DNA of 64,000 nucleotides from Dyadobacter sp. CY312 (GTDB lineage: Bacteria; Bacteroidota; Bacteroidia; Cytophagales; Spirosomataceae): assembly GCF_021390535.1 (NCBI RefSeq), contig NZ_JAJUXG010000001.1, positions 558,001 through 622,000 of the forward strand. The letters are read 5' to 3'. The notes below the pieces were generated by a model that had not been told where the DNA came from, searched no databases, and saw nothing but the letters and a program-made list of their open reading frames with translations. The translations under genes were made by a program, and so were the position numbers. This document shows, piece after piece, positions 15,709 to 24,509 of this stretch (position 1 is its first letter; each line of letters starts with the position of its first letter).

Positions 15709-18146
15709 TGGGCAAACTTCAAATATCAGTAAAGGTTGATTCATTGTCAGAACTCGTGCAGATTGATACCAACAAGTATCAATTTGTAGTTAAGTTTTTT
15801 GACCTACAAGATCAGCCCTTAAACCACAGCAGTATTCCTAATGTAAGCACGCATCAGGTAACTACAACTTCTAATGAATTTTCATTTGAAATTTTAGGAA
15901 TAACCAATGCGAATGCACTTACGGCGAAGGCGAAAATATACCGGGACAATGACACAAATTGCTGTGTATCATCCAAGGTTTTTGTAACTCCAACTGGTGG
16001 AGGCGGCAATCCAGAGAATGGAATATTCGAGCTTTTGATGAATACGACCGGGAATGGTCTGGATCCAAATACTCCATCTGGTTTAATGGAAAGTTGGGTT
16101 GAAAGGATAGAAGCTTTTCAATACGATTGGGGCTGGGGAATTACCGGAATCTCTGTATGTATTCAATGGTACCTGTATGAACCAACGGAAGGAAATTACA
16201 GAAACGACATTATTCAAAAGAATATTGATTTCTGTAATGAAAGGGGACTTTCACTTTCTTATAAGTTTTGGGCTTTGAGAAGGGATGATGATCCTATGAT
16301 TCATGAAGATGAAAAACAACGTGGTGCGTTGGGTGATAAATTGGCGACGGGTCCATCAATTAGCCAAGAGATATCACCGTCTTACGGATGTGACAGAACC
16401 AATGCAATTATAGCAAATACTGCTAAAGCGTTAGCTACTAAATTAGCTACGTATTCGCGTGCTGGACATTTGATTTTGGCCGGCGGTCACACTGAAGAGT
16501 TGGTTTACGCAGCGCCAAATAATGGCCAAGGGGCAAACTCACAAATGACTGACTTGTCTCCTGATAGCTTGACCCGATTCAATGCCTGGGTAGCGGCGCG
16601 TGGACTTACAACTCCTGGACATCCACCAACAATCAATGGAATACCTTGGCCACATCCGGATTTTAATCACCCGTTGGGATTAGAGTTCGGGCGATTCCTT
16701 ACGTACAGTATGCGTAAGTACTTTGATAATTTTGCTAATGCGGTAAGATCTGTATCGAATCTGAAAGTTCTGTATTACTACGCAGCTTTCGACGGCGGCC
16801 AAATGCCTTCAACCAACAATCCGAACTTCAACTTCATCGCCGCAAATTCAGATGGCATGTATGGGTCAGCTGGTGAGGGAATATACGCTCACAAGGAGAA
16901 ATTAATGGTAAATGCAATCAACCTTGGCACGTTCCCCAATGGCCACAGCATAGCCGAACTCGACGCAAACGATTTGGATACTTCATTCTTTGATGACCCT
17001 AGAATACCATCACAAGATCGTCCACTGGATCTCAACCTAATGAAGAGCACTATGACGGATCTTTACAACCGTGGATGTCATTCGATTGATTTTGCCATGG
17101 CATTCTTCCCGGCTGAGATTGCGAAGATGAGAAATCACCTTCAAGATCTTCATCAAACTCATATTGGCAAACCGTATGTACGTCCTGTTATTAATTCTGC
17201 CAATACTTTAACTGTGGACGTTGTTCCTGATTACCGCACTGGCGATAGTTACCTATGGAATATTGATCCGTGGACAAAGTATGTGAAGATCACCGATGAT
17301 GACTTTTTTGGTGGCGTAACTCCGTTTGTTGAAGGAACATCAACTCCTGCAAGATTTGAAAATTTTAATTTAGGTGGCAGAATTGGTGAGGTCTGGCTAC
17401 CGGCAAACTACAGTAACACCAAAGAATACGCTGTTGTATACGCGAACGACTCTTACACCCTGTTCGCAAAAAATGGCTATCCGGACGGAAGTTGGGAATT
17501 TGATACGCGGACACAAAACCTGATTAACTCCCAGGAAATAAAGGACTGTATAGTCGTTGCAATAGATACTCAATATAGAATGAGGACTTTATTGCCAAAC
17601 AAGCCATTTTTCTCAATGTCTCCAGCAGATCAGGGAACAATATCCACCAACAATGGTGGAGGCCCACTTGCTGATGAGCAGCTGGCTTGGATGATCAATG
17701 AGTTGAAACCTTACATTGATTCAACTTATTCAACACTAACAGATCACGCCAACACAGTTATCCTTGGAGCAAGTATGGGCGGGCTATTTGCTGCCTACGC
17801 ATTCGGTGAAAGGTCAGATGTGTTCGGTAGAGCTGCCTGTGTTTCTACCCACTACCAAGGGACTTTGCTTGACGCAGAAGCCAACCTTTTGACTGATGAT
17901 GTTGTGAGTTATATCCAGAATTACTTCCCCGCACCAAGCGGAAGTAAGAAAGTGTACTTCGACTCAGGAACAGAATCACTCGATGCCAACTATTTAGTAC
18001 CGCAAGGTCAGGTAGATTCCATTATGCAGGGCAAAGGTTACAATTCCACGAATTGGAAGACTGTGATCGACAACGGCGCTGGCCACAATCCAACATACTG
18101 GGGGCCAAGATTACCAGGAATCCTGAAATTCTTAATTCCTCGATGA
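15708..18146 (+). CDS. Tail protein fusing a glycoside-hydrolase-like barrel and an esterase
   Basis: An 812-aa protein with three parts. Residues 1-95 are a beta domain homologous to the start of the next gene (shared anchor). Residues about 105-490 look like a clan GH-A TIM barrel (GH42/GH5-like): WYLYEPTEGNY at 154-164, a GHTEE segment with E263/E264 and an AELD segment with E417 are candidate acid/base and nucleophile positions. Residues about 555-812 are an alpha/beta-hydrolase of the esterase-D (CE1-like) type: GASMGG at 687-692 gives nucleophile S689, with D759 and H793 as likely partners. It probably trims and deacylates host surface polysaccharide during adsorption. Domain calls are good; substrates are unknown. 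Confidence 0.65.
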   Translation: MGKLQISVKVDSLSELVQIDTNKYQFVVKFFDLQDQPLNHSSIPNVSTHQVTTTSNEFSFEILGITNANALTAKAKIYRDNDTNCCVSSKVFVTPTGGGGNPENGIFELLMNTTGNGLDPNTPSGLMESWVERIEAFQYDWGWGITGISVCIQWYLYEPTEGNYRNDIIQKNIDFCNERGLSLSYKFWALRRDDDPMIHEDEKQRGALGDKLATGPSISQEISPSYGCDRTNAIIANTAKALATKLATYSRAGHLILAGGHTEELVYAAPNNGQGANSQMTDLSPDSLTRFNAWVAARGLTTPGHPPTINGIPWPHPDFNHPLGLEFGRFLTYSMRKYFDNFANAVRSVSNLKVLYYYAAFDGGQMPSTNNPNFNFIAANSDGMYGSAGEGIYAHKEKLMVNAINLGTFPNGHSIAELDANDLDTSFFDDPRIPSQDRPLDLNLMKSTMTDLYNRGCHSIDFAMAFFPAEIAKMRNHLQDLHQTHIGKPYVRPVINSANTLTVDVVPDYRTGDSYLWNIDPWTKYVKITDDDFFGGVTPFVEGTSTPARFENFNLGGRIGEVWLPANYSNTKEYAVVYANDSYTLFAKNGYPDGSWEFDTRTQNLINSQEIKDCIVVAIDTQYRMRTLLPNKPFFSMSPADQGTISTNNGGGPLADEQLAWMINELKPYIDSTYSTLTDHANTVILGASMGGLFAAYAFGERSDVFGRAACVSTHYQGTLLDAEANLLTDDVVSYIQNYFPAPSGSKKVYFDSGTESLDANYLVPQGQVDSIMQGKGYNSTNWKTVIDNGAGHNPTYWGPRLPGILKFLIPR

Positions 18147-19441
18147 ACAGCATTCGTATAGATGTAAGCGTAGATGATCTGAGCTATCTCACTGAGGTAG
18201 CTCAGAACACCTATGAGGTGAAAGTTTATCTCCTGGATTCCGAAGGTCAGGAAATTGAAGATCCGAACTTACCTACATCACCTTACATTGCTCTGGTAGA
18301 AACAACCAGCAACACTTTTACGATCAATCTTCCCATCGTTGACGGTAATTATCCAATAGATGCCACTGTTAAAGTTATTGGCATGGAAGGTTGTTGCCAG
18401 GATGAGCAACAAATCAATCTTACCAATTTAGCCACACCTCGCTTTGCTGCCAATTACATTGCACCTACGTGTACAGAAGAAGGTGAGCTTATTCCTGCCA
18501 GATTTGAGTTATTCAACATCGAAAATATCACAAGGGTTAAGCTCTGCTATAATGAATTGGATTTTGCCAATTGTGGCGATTGCCAGACAAGTGATCACCT
18601 GGTAACAGGACCAACTTTGACGGTACCGCTTGATACACCAGTATTCGGCAATGGTAGCAGATTTGTGATTCTTCGCGGTTACAATGGGCCAACTTGTCAA
18701 AGATTTTTCGAGGTTACACAAACAATCACACCGATAGAATGTGAAACGGTTGAGCCGCCAACAGGCACACCAATTCCAAACATTTGTGCAGCCACATATC
18801 AGGCCGCTGAAATTGGTGGATCTGCTGAATATTATTGGATTAACAATACCGGCGCAACTGAGGACATTTATTGGGAATGGGACACAGAACAGTTCCCTGA
18901 CAGATTTCAGGCTCTTGTCAACAATGTCGTATGGCATGATACATTCTGTGCTGGCCCGCTGCCGAATAGTTGTGTTGTTCCGGGTAATTGCTCTTATCAG
19001 CCAGCTAAAACTTATGGTTTGATCAGGCTCGCTGACGGTGATAAAATTTCCTTCCGTATGAATGGCGATTGTGGAGGATCTGGAGGAACCGTTTGGGCTT
19101 TCAAAACTTCATGTAATCCATTTACTGAACCGGCTACCGAATACACCGGATCGGAAAAATTATGCACCATTAATATTCTTGATGCTACCACTGGTTCAGG
19201 AGGTAGAATTTATGTGAATCAATGGACAGGAGGACTTACTGGCCAATATGAATTCGGTATCCAACTGAAAAGTGCATCTGACTACAACACTGTCAACTGG
19301 ATTCAAGACTACGCACCTGAACCCGGAGCTGGGATAGGCATTGCGTTCGACGGGCTGGTGACAGGATCGGAGTACCGAGTATGGATCCGTGATAAAAATA
19401 GTACAAGCTGTAATTCATTCACCGACATCGTATCATTATGA
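18143..19441 (+). CDS. Modular tail protein sharing the anchor domain of the upstream enzyme
   Basis: Start taken at 18143 because it forms ATGA with the previous stop; an in-frame ATG at 18053 would lie inside the upstream gene. This gives 432 aa. Residues 1-90 match the N-terminus of the GH-esterase protein (IxVxVDxLSxL, NxYxVxV, TTSNxF, a CC pair). Residues about 95-195 match the 95-aa cysteine modules of the gene at 10738. The rest is beta-rich with more cysteines and a fibronectin-like C-terminal domain. It is likely attached to the same tail site as the enzyme. Its stop overlaps the next start (ATGA at 19438). Confidence 0.55.
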   Translation: MNSIRIDVSVDDLSYLTEVAQNTYEVKVYLLDSEGQEIEDPNLPTSPYIALVETTSNTFTINLPIVDGNYPIDATVKVIGMEGCCQDEQQINLTNLATPRFAANYIAPTCTEEGELIPARFELFNIENITRVKLCYNELDFANCGDCQTSDHLVTGPTLTVPLDTPVFGNGSRFVILRGYNGPTCQRFFEVTQTITPIECETVEPPTGTPIPNICAATYQAAEIGGSAEYYWINNTGATEDIYWEWDTEQFPDRFQALVNNVVWHDTFCAGPLPNSCVVPGNCSYQPAKTYGLIRLADGDKISFRMNGDCGGSGGTVWAFKTSCNPFTEPATEYTGSEKLCTINILDATTGSGGRIYVNQWTGGLTGQYEFGIQLKSASDYNTVNWIQDYAPEPGAGIGIAFDGLVTGSEYRVWIRDKNSTSCNSFTDIVSL

Positions 19442-19767
19442 TAAAGCTATTCAGTTTCTTAAAAAACAATCCGGTAATCCTTATTTCTGTATTTATCGTA
19501 TTGGCATTTGGCGCGTTGCTCTGGCGAAACGATAACCTGGAAAATAAAAACAAAGTCCTGACAGAACAGGTCAAAGTTTTCGTAATGGACACCACGGCCA
19601 GAGGGAGGGCTCAGATGATATGCCAGGAAGAGAAAATGGTTTACCTCACCCAGCTGGTGGACGTAAATGAGACGCTGGATTCACTCAAAACCCTTGCGTT
19701 AAAACTAAACCCGGGACTGGTTTATCAGTTCCCATCCATTGATGCACTAAAAAGAAAACGCAAATGA
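19438..19767 (+). CDS. Single-helix membrane protein of the lysis region (spanin-like)
   Basis: A 109-aa protein. A transmembrane helix at residues 12-28 follows a short basic N-terminus, then a charged, probably coiled-coil region. This topology fits an inner-membrane spanin (Rz-like), and the overlapping next gene (ATGA-type overlap at 19764) encodes an exported protein. The order (spanin-like, exported protein, holin-like, coiled coil, amidase) supports a lysis role. It is assigned by topology and context. Confidence 0.45.
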   Translation: MIKLFSFLKNNPVILISVFIVLAFGALLWRNDNLENKNKVLTEQVKVFVMDTTARGRAQMICQEEKMVYLTQLVDVNETLDSLKTLALKLNPGLVYQFPSIDALKRKRK

Positions 19768-20087
19768 AAGCACTTATCGCAATTCTGCTATTTCTGTCTT
19801 TTCAGGCATTTGCTCAGGAAACAGGTGAGGTGACATACCACTACCGAAATGAGCCATTCCCTTACGATTCAGGGGTGGCTATTTCGGATCGGCAATACCA
19901 GTTCATTCTTTTCATGCAAGGGATAAATAAGGCGAAAATGGAAGCCAAAGTGGTGCCTCCAAAAATTGTGCTGCACACTATTACTCAGCGTAAAAAAGGG
20001 GATGGTAACAAGCTGACTTGGTTCGGTACCGGAGTAGGGGCAGCAATCCTAATAAAAGTGGTTCACGGGTTAGTAACAAAAAAATAG
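19764..20087 (+). CDS. Exported small protein of the lysis region
   Basis: A 107-aa protein with a clear signal peptide (MKALIAILLFLSFQAFA, cleavage before QE) and a glycine/hydrophobic segment near residues 86-103 that could enter a membrane. There is no lipobox cysteine, so it is not a classical Rz1 lipoprotein. Its start overlaps the spanin-like gene by four bases. It may be the outer partner of a two-part spanin or another envelope-disruption factor. Confidence 0.45.
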   Translation: MKALIAILLFLSFQAFAQETGEVTYHYRNEPFPYDSGVAISDRQYQFILFMQGINKAKMEAKVVPPKIVLHTITQRKKGDGNKLTWFGTGVGAAILIKVVHGLVTKK

Positions 20088-20094
20088 TAAGTAT

Positions 20095-20346
20095 ATGATA
20101 GTGAGCGTGATGATTGCACAAATTTTGGCACAAGTTGAACCCGTAGCATTACCATTTATCGGAGAACAAATTACAACTGGTGCAATTGTATCATTCGTGT
20201 TATGGTACCTGTTCAATGAAAATCAGAAAGAAAAAGCCAAAAACATTGCACTGCAAGATAAGTATGACACCCTTTTAAGGGATTGTCACACAAGAGAAAT
20301 TGATCTGATTGGCAGGTCAAATCATTCACACAGAAATGAGAACTGA
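20095..20346 (+). CDS. Holin-like small membrane protein
   Basis: An 83-aa protein with one or two hydrophobic segments in residues 3-38 followed by a charged helix (NENQKEKAKNI onward), resembling BhlA-type holins: N-terminal membrane helix plus charged cytoplasmic tail. It lies between the exported protein and the coiled-coil protein, upstream of the amidase. Start 20095 was chosen as the first ATG; a second ATG at 20110 would shorten it by five residues. Confidence 0.45.
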   Translation: MIVSVMIAQILAQVEPVALPFIGEQITTGAIVSFVLWYLFNENQKEKAKNIALQDKYDTLLRDCHTREIDLIGRSNHSHRNEN

Positions 20347-20347
20347 T

Positions 20348-20743
20348 ATGGAATTCAAAAGCAAATTCTGGATTGTGGTCACGGTCTGTGCTGCTACCTT
20401 ATTAATATCTGGAAAATCCAGATATGATAGAACAAAACAGGTTTTTATTCAGAATCAGCAAGCAAATGTTTCTGTAATCAACAACCTAAAAAACGAGGTT
20501 AATATTCTTCAACATGAGACAATCGAGTTGAAGGATTCGCTTGCCGTGGTGGTGGATTCTAGTGAACAAAACAAGGACACGATTTACGTCAAAGTCGTAG
20601 GAGATAATGAAGTTTTGGTCAATCTAAATGGTCAGGATATTCGGACACTTGGAAAGGAGATAGCAAAGGCGCTCACCTCAGATACTACTCGAAAAGTGAA
20701 TGTCCAGGTGATTAATCCCAAACGGAAAGGGCTATTCAAATGA
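20348..20743 (+). CDS. Membrane-anchored coiled-coil protein (possible spanin)
   Basis: 131 aa from the ATG at 20348, chosen because it follows the upstream stop by one base. In-frame ATGs at 20336 and 20309 overlap the upstream gene and are possible. A transmembrane helix at about residues 7-22 is followed by an N/Q/L-rich coiled coil (about 35-70), a beta-like segment, and a basic tail. Its stop overlaps the amidase start (ATGA at 20740). An i-spanin role is plausible. Confidence 0.45.
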   Translation: MEFKSKFWIVVTVCAATLLISGKSRYDRTKQVFIQNQQANVSVINNLKNEVNILQHETIELKDSLAVVVDSSEQNKDTIYVKVVGDNEVLVNLNGQDIRTLGKEIAKALTSDTTRKVNVQVINPKRKGLFK

Positions 20744-21189
20744 GAAATGTTAATTATTTGGTGGTACACTGTTCAGCTGGGCCACAAAACCAGAAAGTAC
20801 CTGCAATAGAGCAATATTGGAAAAAAAGCCTTGGTTGGTCAAAGAAAGGTTATCACGTGATTGTAGAAGCTGATGGAACCGCGCACGAATTGGTGCCAAT
20901 TGATCAAATTTCGAATGGTGTGGCTGGCTTCAATAGTCAAATTATCAATATCGCCTACATCGGTGGAGTTGATAAAAAAGGAAAGCCAGTAGATAATCGA
21001 ACGCCTGAGCAAAAGGCAACAATCCTTCGATACCTGAAAAAATGGAAGAAGATGTTCCCCAAAGCGATCATACAGGGGCACCGCGACTTCTCACCAGACA
21101 AAAACAAGAATGGTATCATTGAATACTTCGAATGGATAAAGTATTGCCCTTGCTTTGATGCAAAAAAGGAATACGCCAACATCATTTAA
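20740..21189 (+). CDS. N-acetylmuramoyl-L-alanine amidase (endolysin)
   Basis: A 149-aa single-domain Amidase_2/PGRP-fold enzyme. It cuts the bond between N-acetylmuramic acid and L-alanine in peptidoglycan at the end of infection. Zinc ligands are visible: H10 in VVHCSAG, H114 in QGHRDFSPD, and C136 or C138 in KYCPCFD. Y38 and the GYHV strand fit the active-site wall. The length matches T7-lysozyme-type amidases. There is no signal peptide, so it depends on a holin, which fits the small membrane proteins encoded just before it. Confidence 0.85.
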   Translation: MRNVNYLVVHCSAGPQNQKVPAIEQYWKKSLGWSKKGYHVIVEADGTAHELVPIDQISNGVAGFNSQIINIAYIGGVDKKGKPVDNRTPEQKATILRYLKKWKKMFPKAIIQGHRDFSPDKNKNGIIEYFEWIKYCPCFDAKKEYANII

Positions 21190-21228
21190 AATCAAAGTCC
21201 AAAATCAACATATAAACCAGTTTCAAAA

Positions 21229-22968
21229 ATGTCGGCAGATTTAATTAATGCTATTTCGAACGCGATGTGTGCCCTTAATAAAGCAAAAAGAGCACTTAAA
21301 AATGCACTCGAATCAGGAGGACTTAATGGAAAGCAAGTAGAACTCCATGAAGGGGAAACACACATTCAGTGGCGATATGTTGGCGATCCTGAATGGATTG
21401 ATCTGATTGCTATTGCAGACTTGAAAGGTGCTCCTGGTGCTCCGGGCGCTCCGGGCGATCCTGGTGATGATGGGAAGTCAGCATTTGATTTGGCAGTGGA
21501 AGATGGATTTGCTGGTACCCTTGTTGAGTGGCTGCAATCGTTGGCTGGCCAAGATGGTGAAGATGGAGAATCAGCATACGAGCTTGCCGTTGCAGATGGC
21601 TATGCCGGAACATTAAGCGAATGGATATTGTCTCTTGTGGGTGCTGATGGAAAGTCCGCTTACCAACTTGCCGTTGCTGCTGGGTTTATTGGAACTGAAT
21701 TAGAATGGTTCCGAACATTTCGGGCACCTGTTACTGGTGGTGGCACCTATGTCTATTCTGACATATCACCAGAATACTCACCTGCACAAGGTCAAATTCG
21801 GGTTGATAATCCCGATTTAAACCTTGCAACTTTCATGTATGTTAATAAGGTAGCTATCAACGGGATTGATATTGCACCTTGGTGGTTATTTGCAGGAGAG
21901 GGGACTTCGGATGTGAAAAGTATTCTTTATTTATATAATGAATACGATCCATTGATTTTTACCGCGTTTAAAATTAAGGAAGCAACCAGTTATGGTAGCA
22001 CTACCATAAGACTAAGTATAGAACTCCTTGACTATTCTACCCCTGAAATATCTAATCCAGCACTATGGACTAATAATAGAATGGTTGCGTCTATTAGTAA
22101 AGTTGGCGATAAAGGTGAAATAACTAATTATGTAACTATTGATACAGATCAATATAATCTTACAGGATCTAAAGTTTGGTATAATAATCAAGTCTTTTCT
22201 AACCATCTTACTCAGTATAACGACCAAGGAACAGGTTCATTTACAAGTACCAATTCAACAGGTGATGAAGTCAACTTTATTACTACCAACCTTCAAGCAG
22301 GTAGTAGTAGTATATATATGAGCTATATCGCTGGGTCCGCTTTTGATAGTATATCATCACAAATTGTTGTAAGTGCATCAGGAAACGAAATATCAACATT
22401 AGATACAACTGGTAATCAACACAGTGTAAAAACAAACAATAGTAGCATAGAGATTTATCGTGTCTATTCAGATGGGAAATCACAATCACTTAATTTTAAT
22501 AATCTTAATAGGATTATAATAACAGATACTCAAAACTTATTTGGTTTACAGTATGCAGGTAATTATGCAGCAGCAGGTATAGTAAATGATAGATGGATTC
22601 CTGATTATGGAGCTGTAAAAAAACTTTTAAGTGATTCTTTAACTAATGATATTGGTTTTAGAAAAATCAACGCACAAACAGGAACCGCTTACTCCTTAGT
22701 ACTTGCAGACCAGGGATTGCATGTAACGCTAAACAACTCAGCTGCTATCACACTTACCGTTCCTACAAATGCTACTGTTGCTTATCCCGTTGGAGCTGAA
22801 ATTGATCTTTCTCAAGTTGGAGTTGGGCAAGTTACCGTTGTTGGAGCAGCTGGTGTAACAATTAGATCGTTTGCCGGAAACTTAAAACTTGCCGGCCAGT
22901 ACTCGGCTGCAACGTTGAAAAAAATAGGTACAAACGAGTGGTTATTGGTTGGAAACTTATCAGCGTAA
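21229..22968 (+). CDS. Phage tail fibre with collagen-like and GKSAY repeats
   Basis: A 579-aa protein. Residues 67-82 are a GxP collagen-like run. Residues 82-161 hold three GKSAYxLAVxxGFxGTxxEW units, a repeat common in phage fibres. The middle is polar and beta-rich, and the last 110 residues have the ADQG...T(V)P...GAEIDLSQVGVGQVT pattern of fibre tips that bind the host receptor. From about base 21,750 the composition becomes much more AT-rich, with many ATA and AAT codons, unlike the upstream tail genes; this suggests separate acquisition of the receptor-binding part. Confidence 0.7.
   Translation: MSADLINAISNAMCALNKAKRALKNALESGGLNGKQVELHEGETHIQWRYVGDPEWIDLIAIADLKGAPGAPGAPGDPGDDGKSAFDLAVEDGFAGTLVEWLQSLAGQDGEDGESAYELAVADGYAGTLSEWILSLVGADGKSAYQLAVAAGFIGTELEWFRTFRAPVTGGGTYVYSDISPEYSPAQGQIRVDNPDLNLATFMYVNKVAINGIDIAPWWLFAGEGTSDVKSILYLYNEYDPLIFTAFKIKEATSYGSTTIRLSIELLDYSTPEISNPALWTNNRMVASISKVGDKGEITNYVTIDTDQYNLTGSKVWYNNQVFSNHLTQYNDQGTGSFTSTNSTGDEVNFITTNLQAGSSSIYMSYIAGSAFDSISSQIVVSASGNEISTLDTTGNQHSVKTNNSSIEIYRVYSDGKSQSLNFNNLNRIIITDTQNLFGLQYAGNYAAAGIVNDRWIPDYGAVKKLLSDSLTNDIGFRKINAQTGTAYSLVLADQGLHVTLNNSAAITLTVPTNATVAYPVGAEIDLSQVGVGQVTVVGAAGVTIRSFAGNLKLAGQYSAATLKKIGTNEWLLVGNLSA
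21472..21711 (+). repeat. Three tandem GKSAY...EW coding repeats
   Basis: They encode residues 82-161 of the fibre. Each unit is about 29 residues: DGKSAY/F, LAVxDGFxGT, EWxxSLxG. Units one and two are closest; the third ends with a Trp-Phe pair. Confidence 0.7.
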
Positions 22969-22971
22969 ATT

Positions 22972-23721
22972 ATGAGCTATTTATTTGGAATGACCTCGCA
23001 AAATCGAGGATTTTCGAGAAACAGTGTTGCGACTTATTACAACTCTGCTGGCCTCCGAAAAATTGCTGCAATTAATGTTCCGAGGATTCAATACAATCCT
23101 ACAACTCTGGCATTAGAAGGTGCGTTTTTTGAAAGAAATGGTGCAACAAATTTGTTATTATTCTCAAATGCAGTAGCCACACCTACATGGGTAAAAGGAT
23201 CAGGCACAACAATAACTCAAAATTCTACGGTAGGTGCAAGTGGACTTATTGACATGTCGAAAGTGGATCAAACTACACAATCTTCTTCTGTTTTGCAGTT
23301 AATATCCGTAACTAACGGAGGTACTTATACAGTATCGGCTGATCTAAAAAAAGGAGTTGGCGATTGGGTTTATTTTTTATTGTATGATAACGGAAATGGA
23401 AATGCAAATCAATTACAATGTTGGTATAATTTCACTACAAATAGCATAGGCACTAACCAAGCAGTAGGTCAATTTACACTTAATTCCTTTTCTGTGAGAA
23501 CATTGCCCAATGGAATTGTTCGTTTAACTACATCAGGAATATTAACACAGTCAACTGCTGTTAACTTTAGAGTTAAATTAGTAGATATGAATGGTTCTGC
23601 ATTAGGAATTACAGGTAGCTTCTATATGGGGTGCGCTCAAATGGAATTAGGTGGTACCGAAACGTCATATATTCCAAGTACTAGTACGGCAGCAACAAGA
23701 GCACCTGAGGTTGGTGGATAA
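22972..23721 (+). CDS. Tail protein with carbohydrate-binding-like domain
   Basis: A 249-aa protein starting three bases after the fibre. Residues 15-65 contain the SxATYYNSAGL..IAAxNVPRIQYNPTT pattern followed by ERNGATNLLLFS (about 54-65). This pattern is common at the start of phage tail proteins, just before a CBM4/9-type jelly roll. The remainder (70-245) is the jelly roll, ending in MELGGTETSYIPS. It is probably a sugar-binding accessory of the fibre. It is AT-rich like the end of the fibre gene and is the last late gene before a terminator. Confidence 0.65.
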   Translation: MSYLFGMTSQNRGFSRNSVATYYNSAGLRKIAAINVPRIQYNPTTLALEGAFFERNGATNLLLFSNAVATPTWVKGSGTTITQNSTVGASGLIDMSKVDQTTQSSSVLQLISVTNGGTYTVSADLKKGVGDWVYFLLYDNGNGNANQLQCWYNFTTNSIGTNQAVGQFTLNSFSVRTLPNGIVRLTTSGILTQSTAVNFRVKLVDMNGSALGITGSFYMGCAQMELGGTETSYIPSTSTAATRAPEVGG

Positions 23722-23746
23722 GCAAACAAAAATACGTATCATGAAA

Positions 23747-23773
23747 AAAGCCCGGACGTTCTGCCCGGGCTTT
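23747..23773. terminator. Bidirectional terminator between late and early arms
   Basis: AAAGCCCGG (23747-23755) pairs perfectly with CCGGGCTTT (23765-23773). It is preceded by A-rich and followed by T-rich sequence, so it can act on both strands. It separates the convergent late and early transcripts. Confidence 0.8.
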
Positions 23774-23778
23774 ATTTG

Positions 23779-24156
23779 TTACCTATGAACGGAATATGGA
23801 TCCGGAATAGTTACGTGTAAAAACGTTTCAGCGAAATTCCTGACCAACTCGATGTAATCCCACATTTGTTCTATATCCAAATCCTTTGTTGACAATTCAA
23901 AATCATCTTCAAAAACCACCCAAGGGATGAACTCAGCTTTAAATAAAAAATGTAGCACAAGTGGATGCAATCCAGTTTCCTCTTCTATATACTTTAGAAC
24001 TACACCGAAGTAATACTTTCCTTGTTGGATTGACCTTTTTTTTGTTTTACGTTTGATGTGGACAATTAGAGGGCTGTTAGAATTCAGAGCAAACATCAAC
24101 TGGTTGTAATGTTCGCGGTAATTCGGATCGCTTTTATCAAGTACGAAGTCGGCCAT
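23779..24156 (-). CDS. NinB-like recombination protein (tentative)
   Basis: A 125-aa protein. A KTKKRSIQQGKYYFGVVLKYI stretch near residues 36-55, a central LHFLFK helix and a C-terminal Tyr/Pro ending (IPDP) follow the plan of phage NinB/YbcN proteins, which bind single-stranded DNA and help recombination. It is the last gene of the leftward early operon, six bases from the shared terminator. The match is from memory of the family pattern, so moderate. Confidence 0.45.
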   Translation of the reverse strand: MADFVLDKSDPNYREHYNQLMFALNSNSPLIVHIKRKTKKRSIQQGKYYFGVVLKYIEEETGLHPLVLHFLFKAEFIPWVVFEDDFELSTKDLDIEQMWDYIELVRNFAETFLHVTIPDPYSVHR

Positions 24157-24509
24157 TATTTTCTAATGAATATGTCTTTGGGTAATCCCATTGGGCGATC
24201 AATCGTGATATTTTGTGGCTCAAAGTTTTTGAGAAACCTTTTAATCTCGTCTGCATAACCAGGATTGAATGTGAACAATTTAATGTAGTCTGCCTTCCCA
24301 TTCACACAGACGATTGCCCAGCTTGGAGATCTTACACTATGATAATCTACACCAACATCGAGTGTACTTTTAAGCTCCTTAAGCTCCATTTTCAGTCCTA
24401 CATTTTTCAATGCAATTACTGCCATCTGACGATCACATTCAATCAACTTCTCTTTCAGTTCAGTTATTCCCAGAATATCCTGAAACCACTTAATGATCTT
24501 TCTTTTCAT
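24156..24509 (-). CDS. Hypothetical early protein
   Basis: A 117-aa protein. Residues 1-50 are a charged amphipathic helix likely to form a coiled coil. Residues 55-117 are alpha/beta with a basic end. It overlaps its upstream neighbour by 20 bases and the downstream one by one base. No family was recognised. Confidence 0.5.
   Translation of the reverse strand: MKRKIIKWFQDILGITELKEKLIECDRQMAVIALKNVGLKMELKELKSTLDVGVDYHSVRSPSWAIVCVNGKADYIKLFTFNPGYADEIKRFLKNFEPQNITIDRPMGLPKDIFIRK

Noticed and set aside
18053-18142. Earlier start for the tail gene at 18143
   Set aside because: The 30 extra residues lie inside the esterase gene, and the ATGA overlap plus the match to the upstream anchor domain support 18143.
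21229-23721. Diversity-generating retroelement at the fibre gene
   Set aside because: No reverse transcriptase and no template/variable repeat pair were found in the window.
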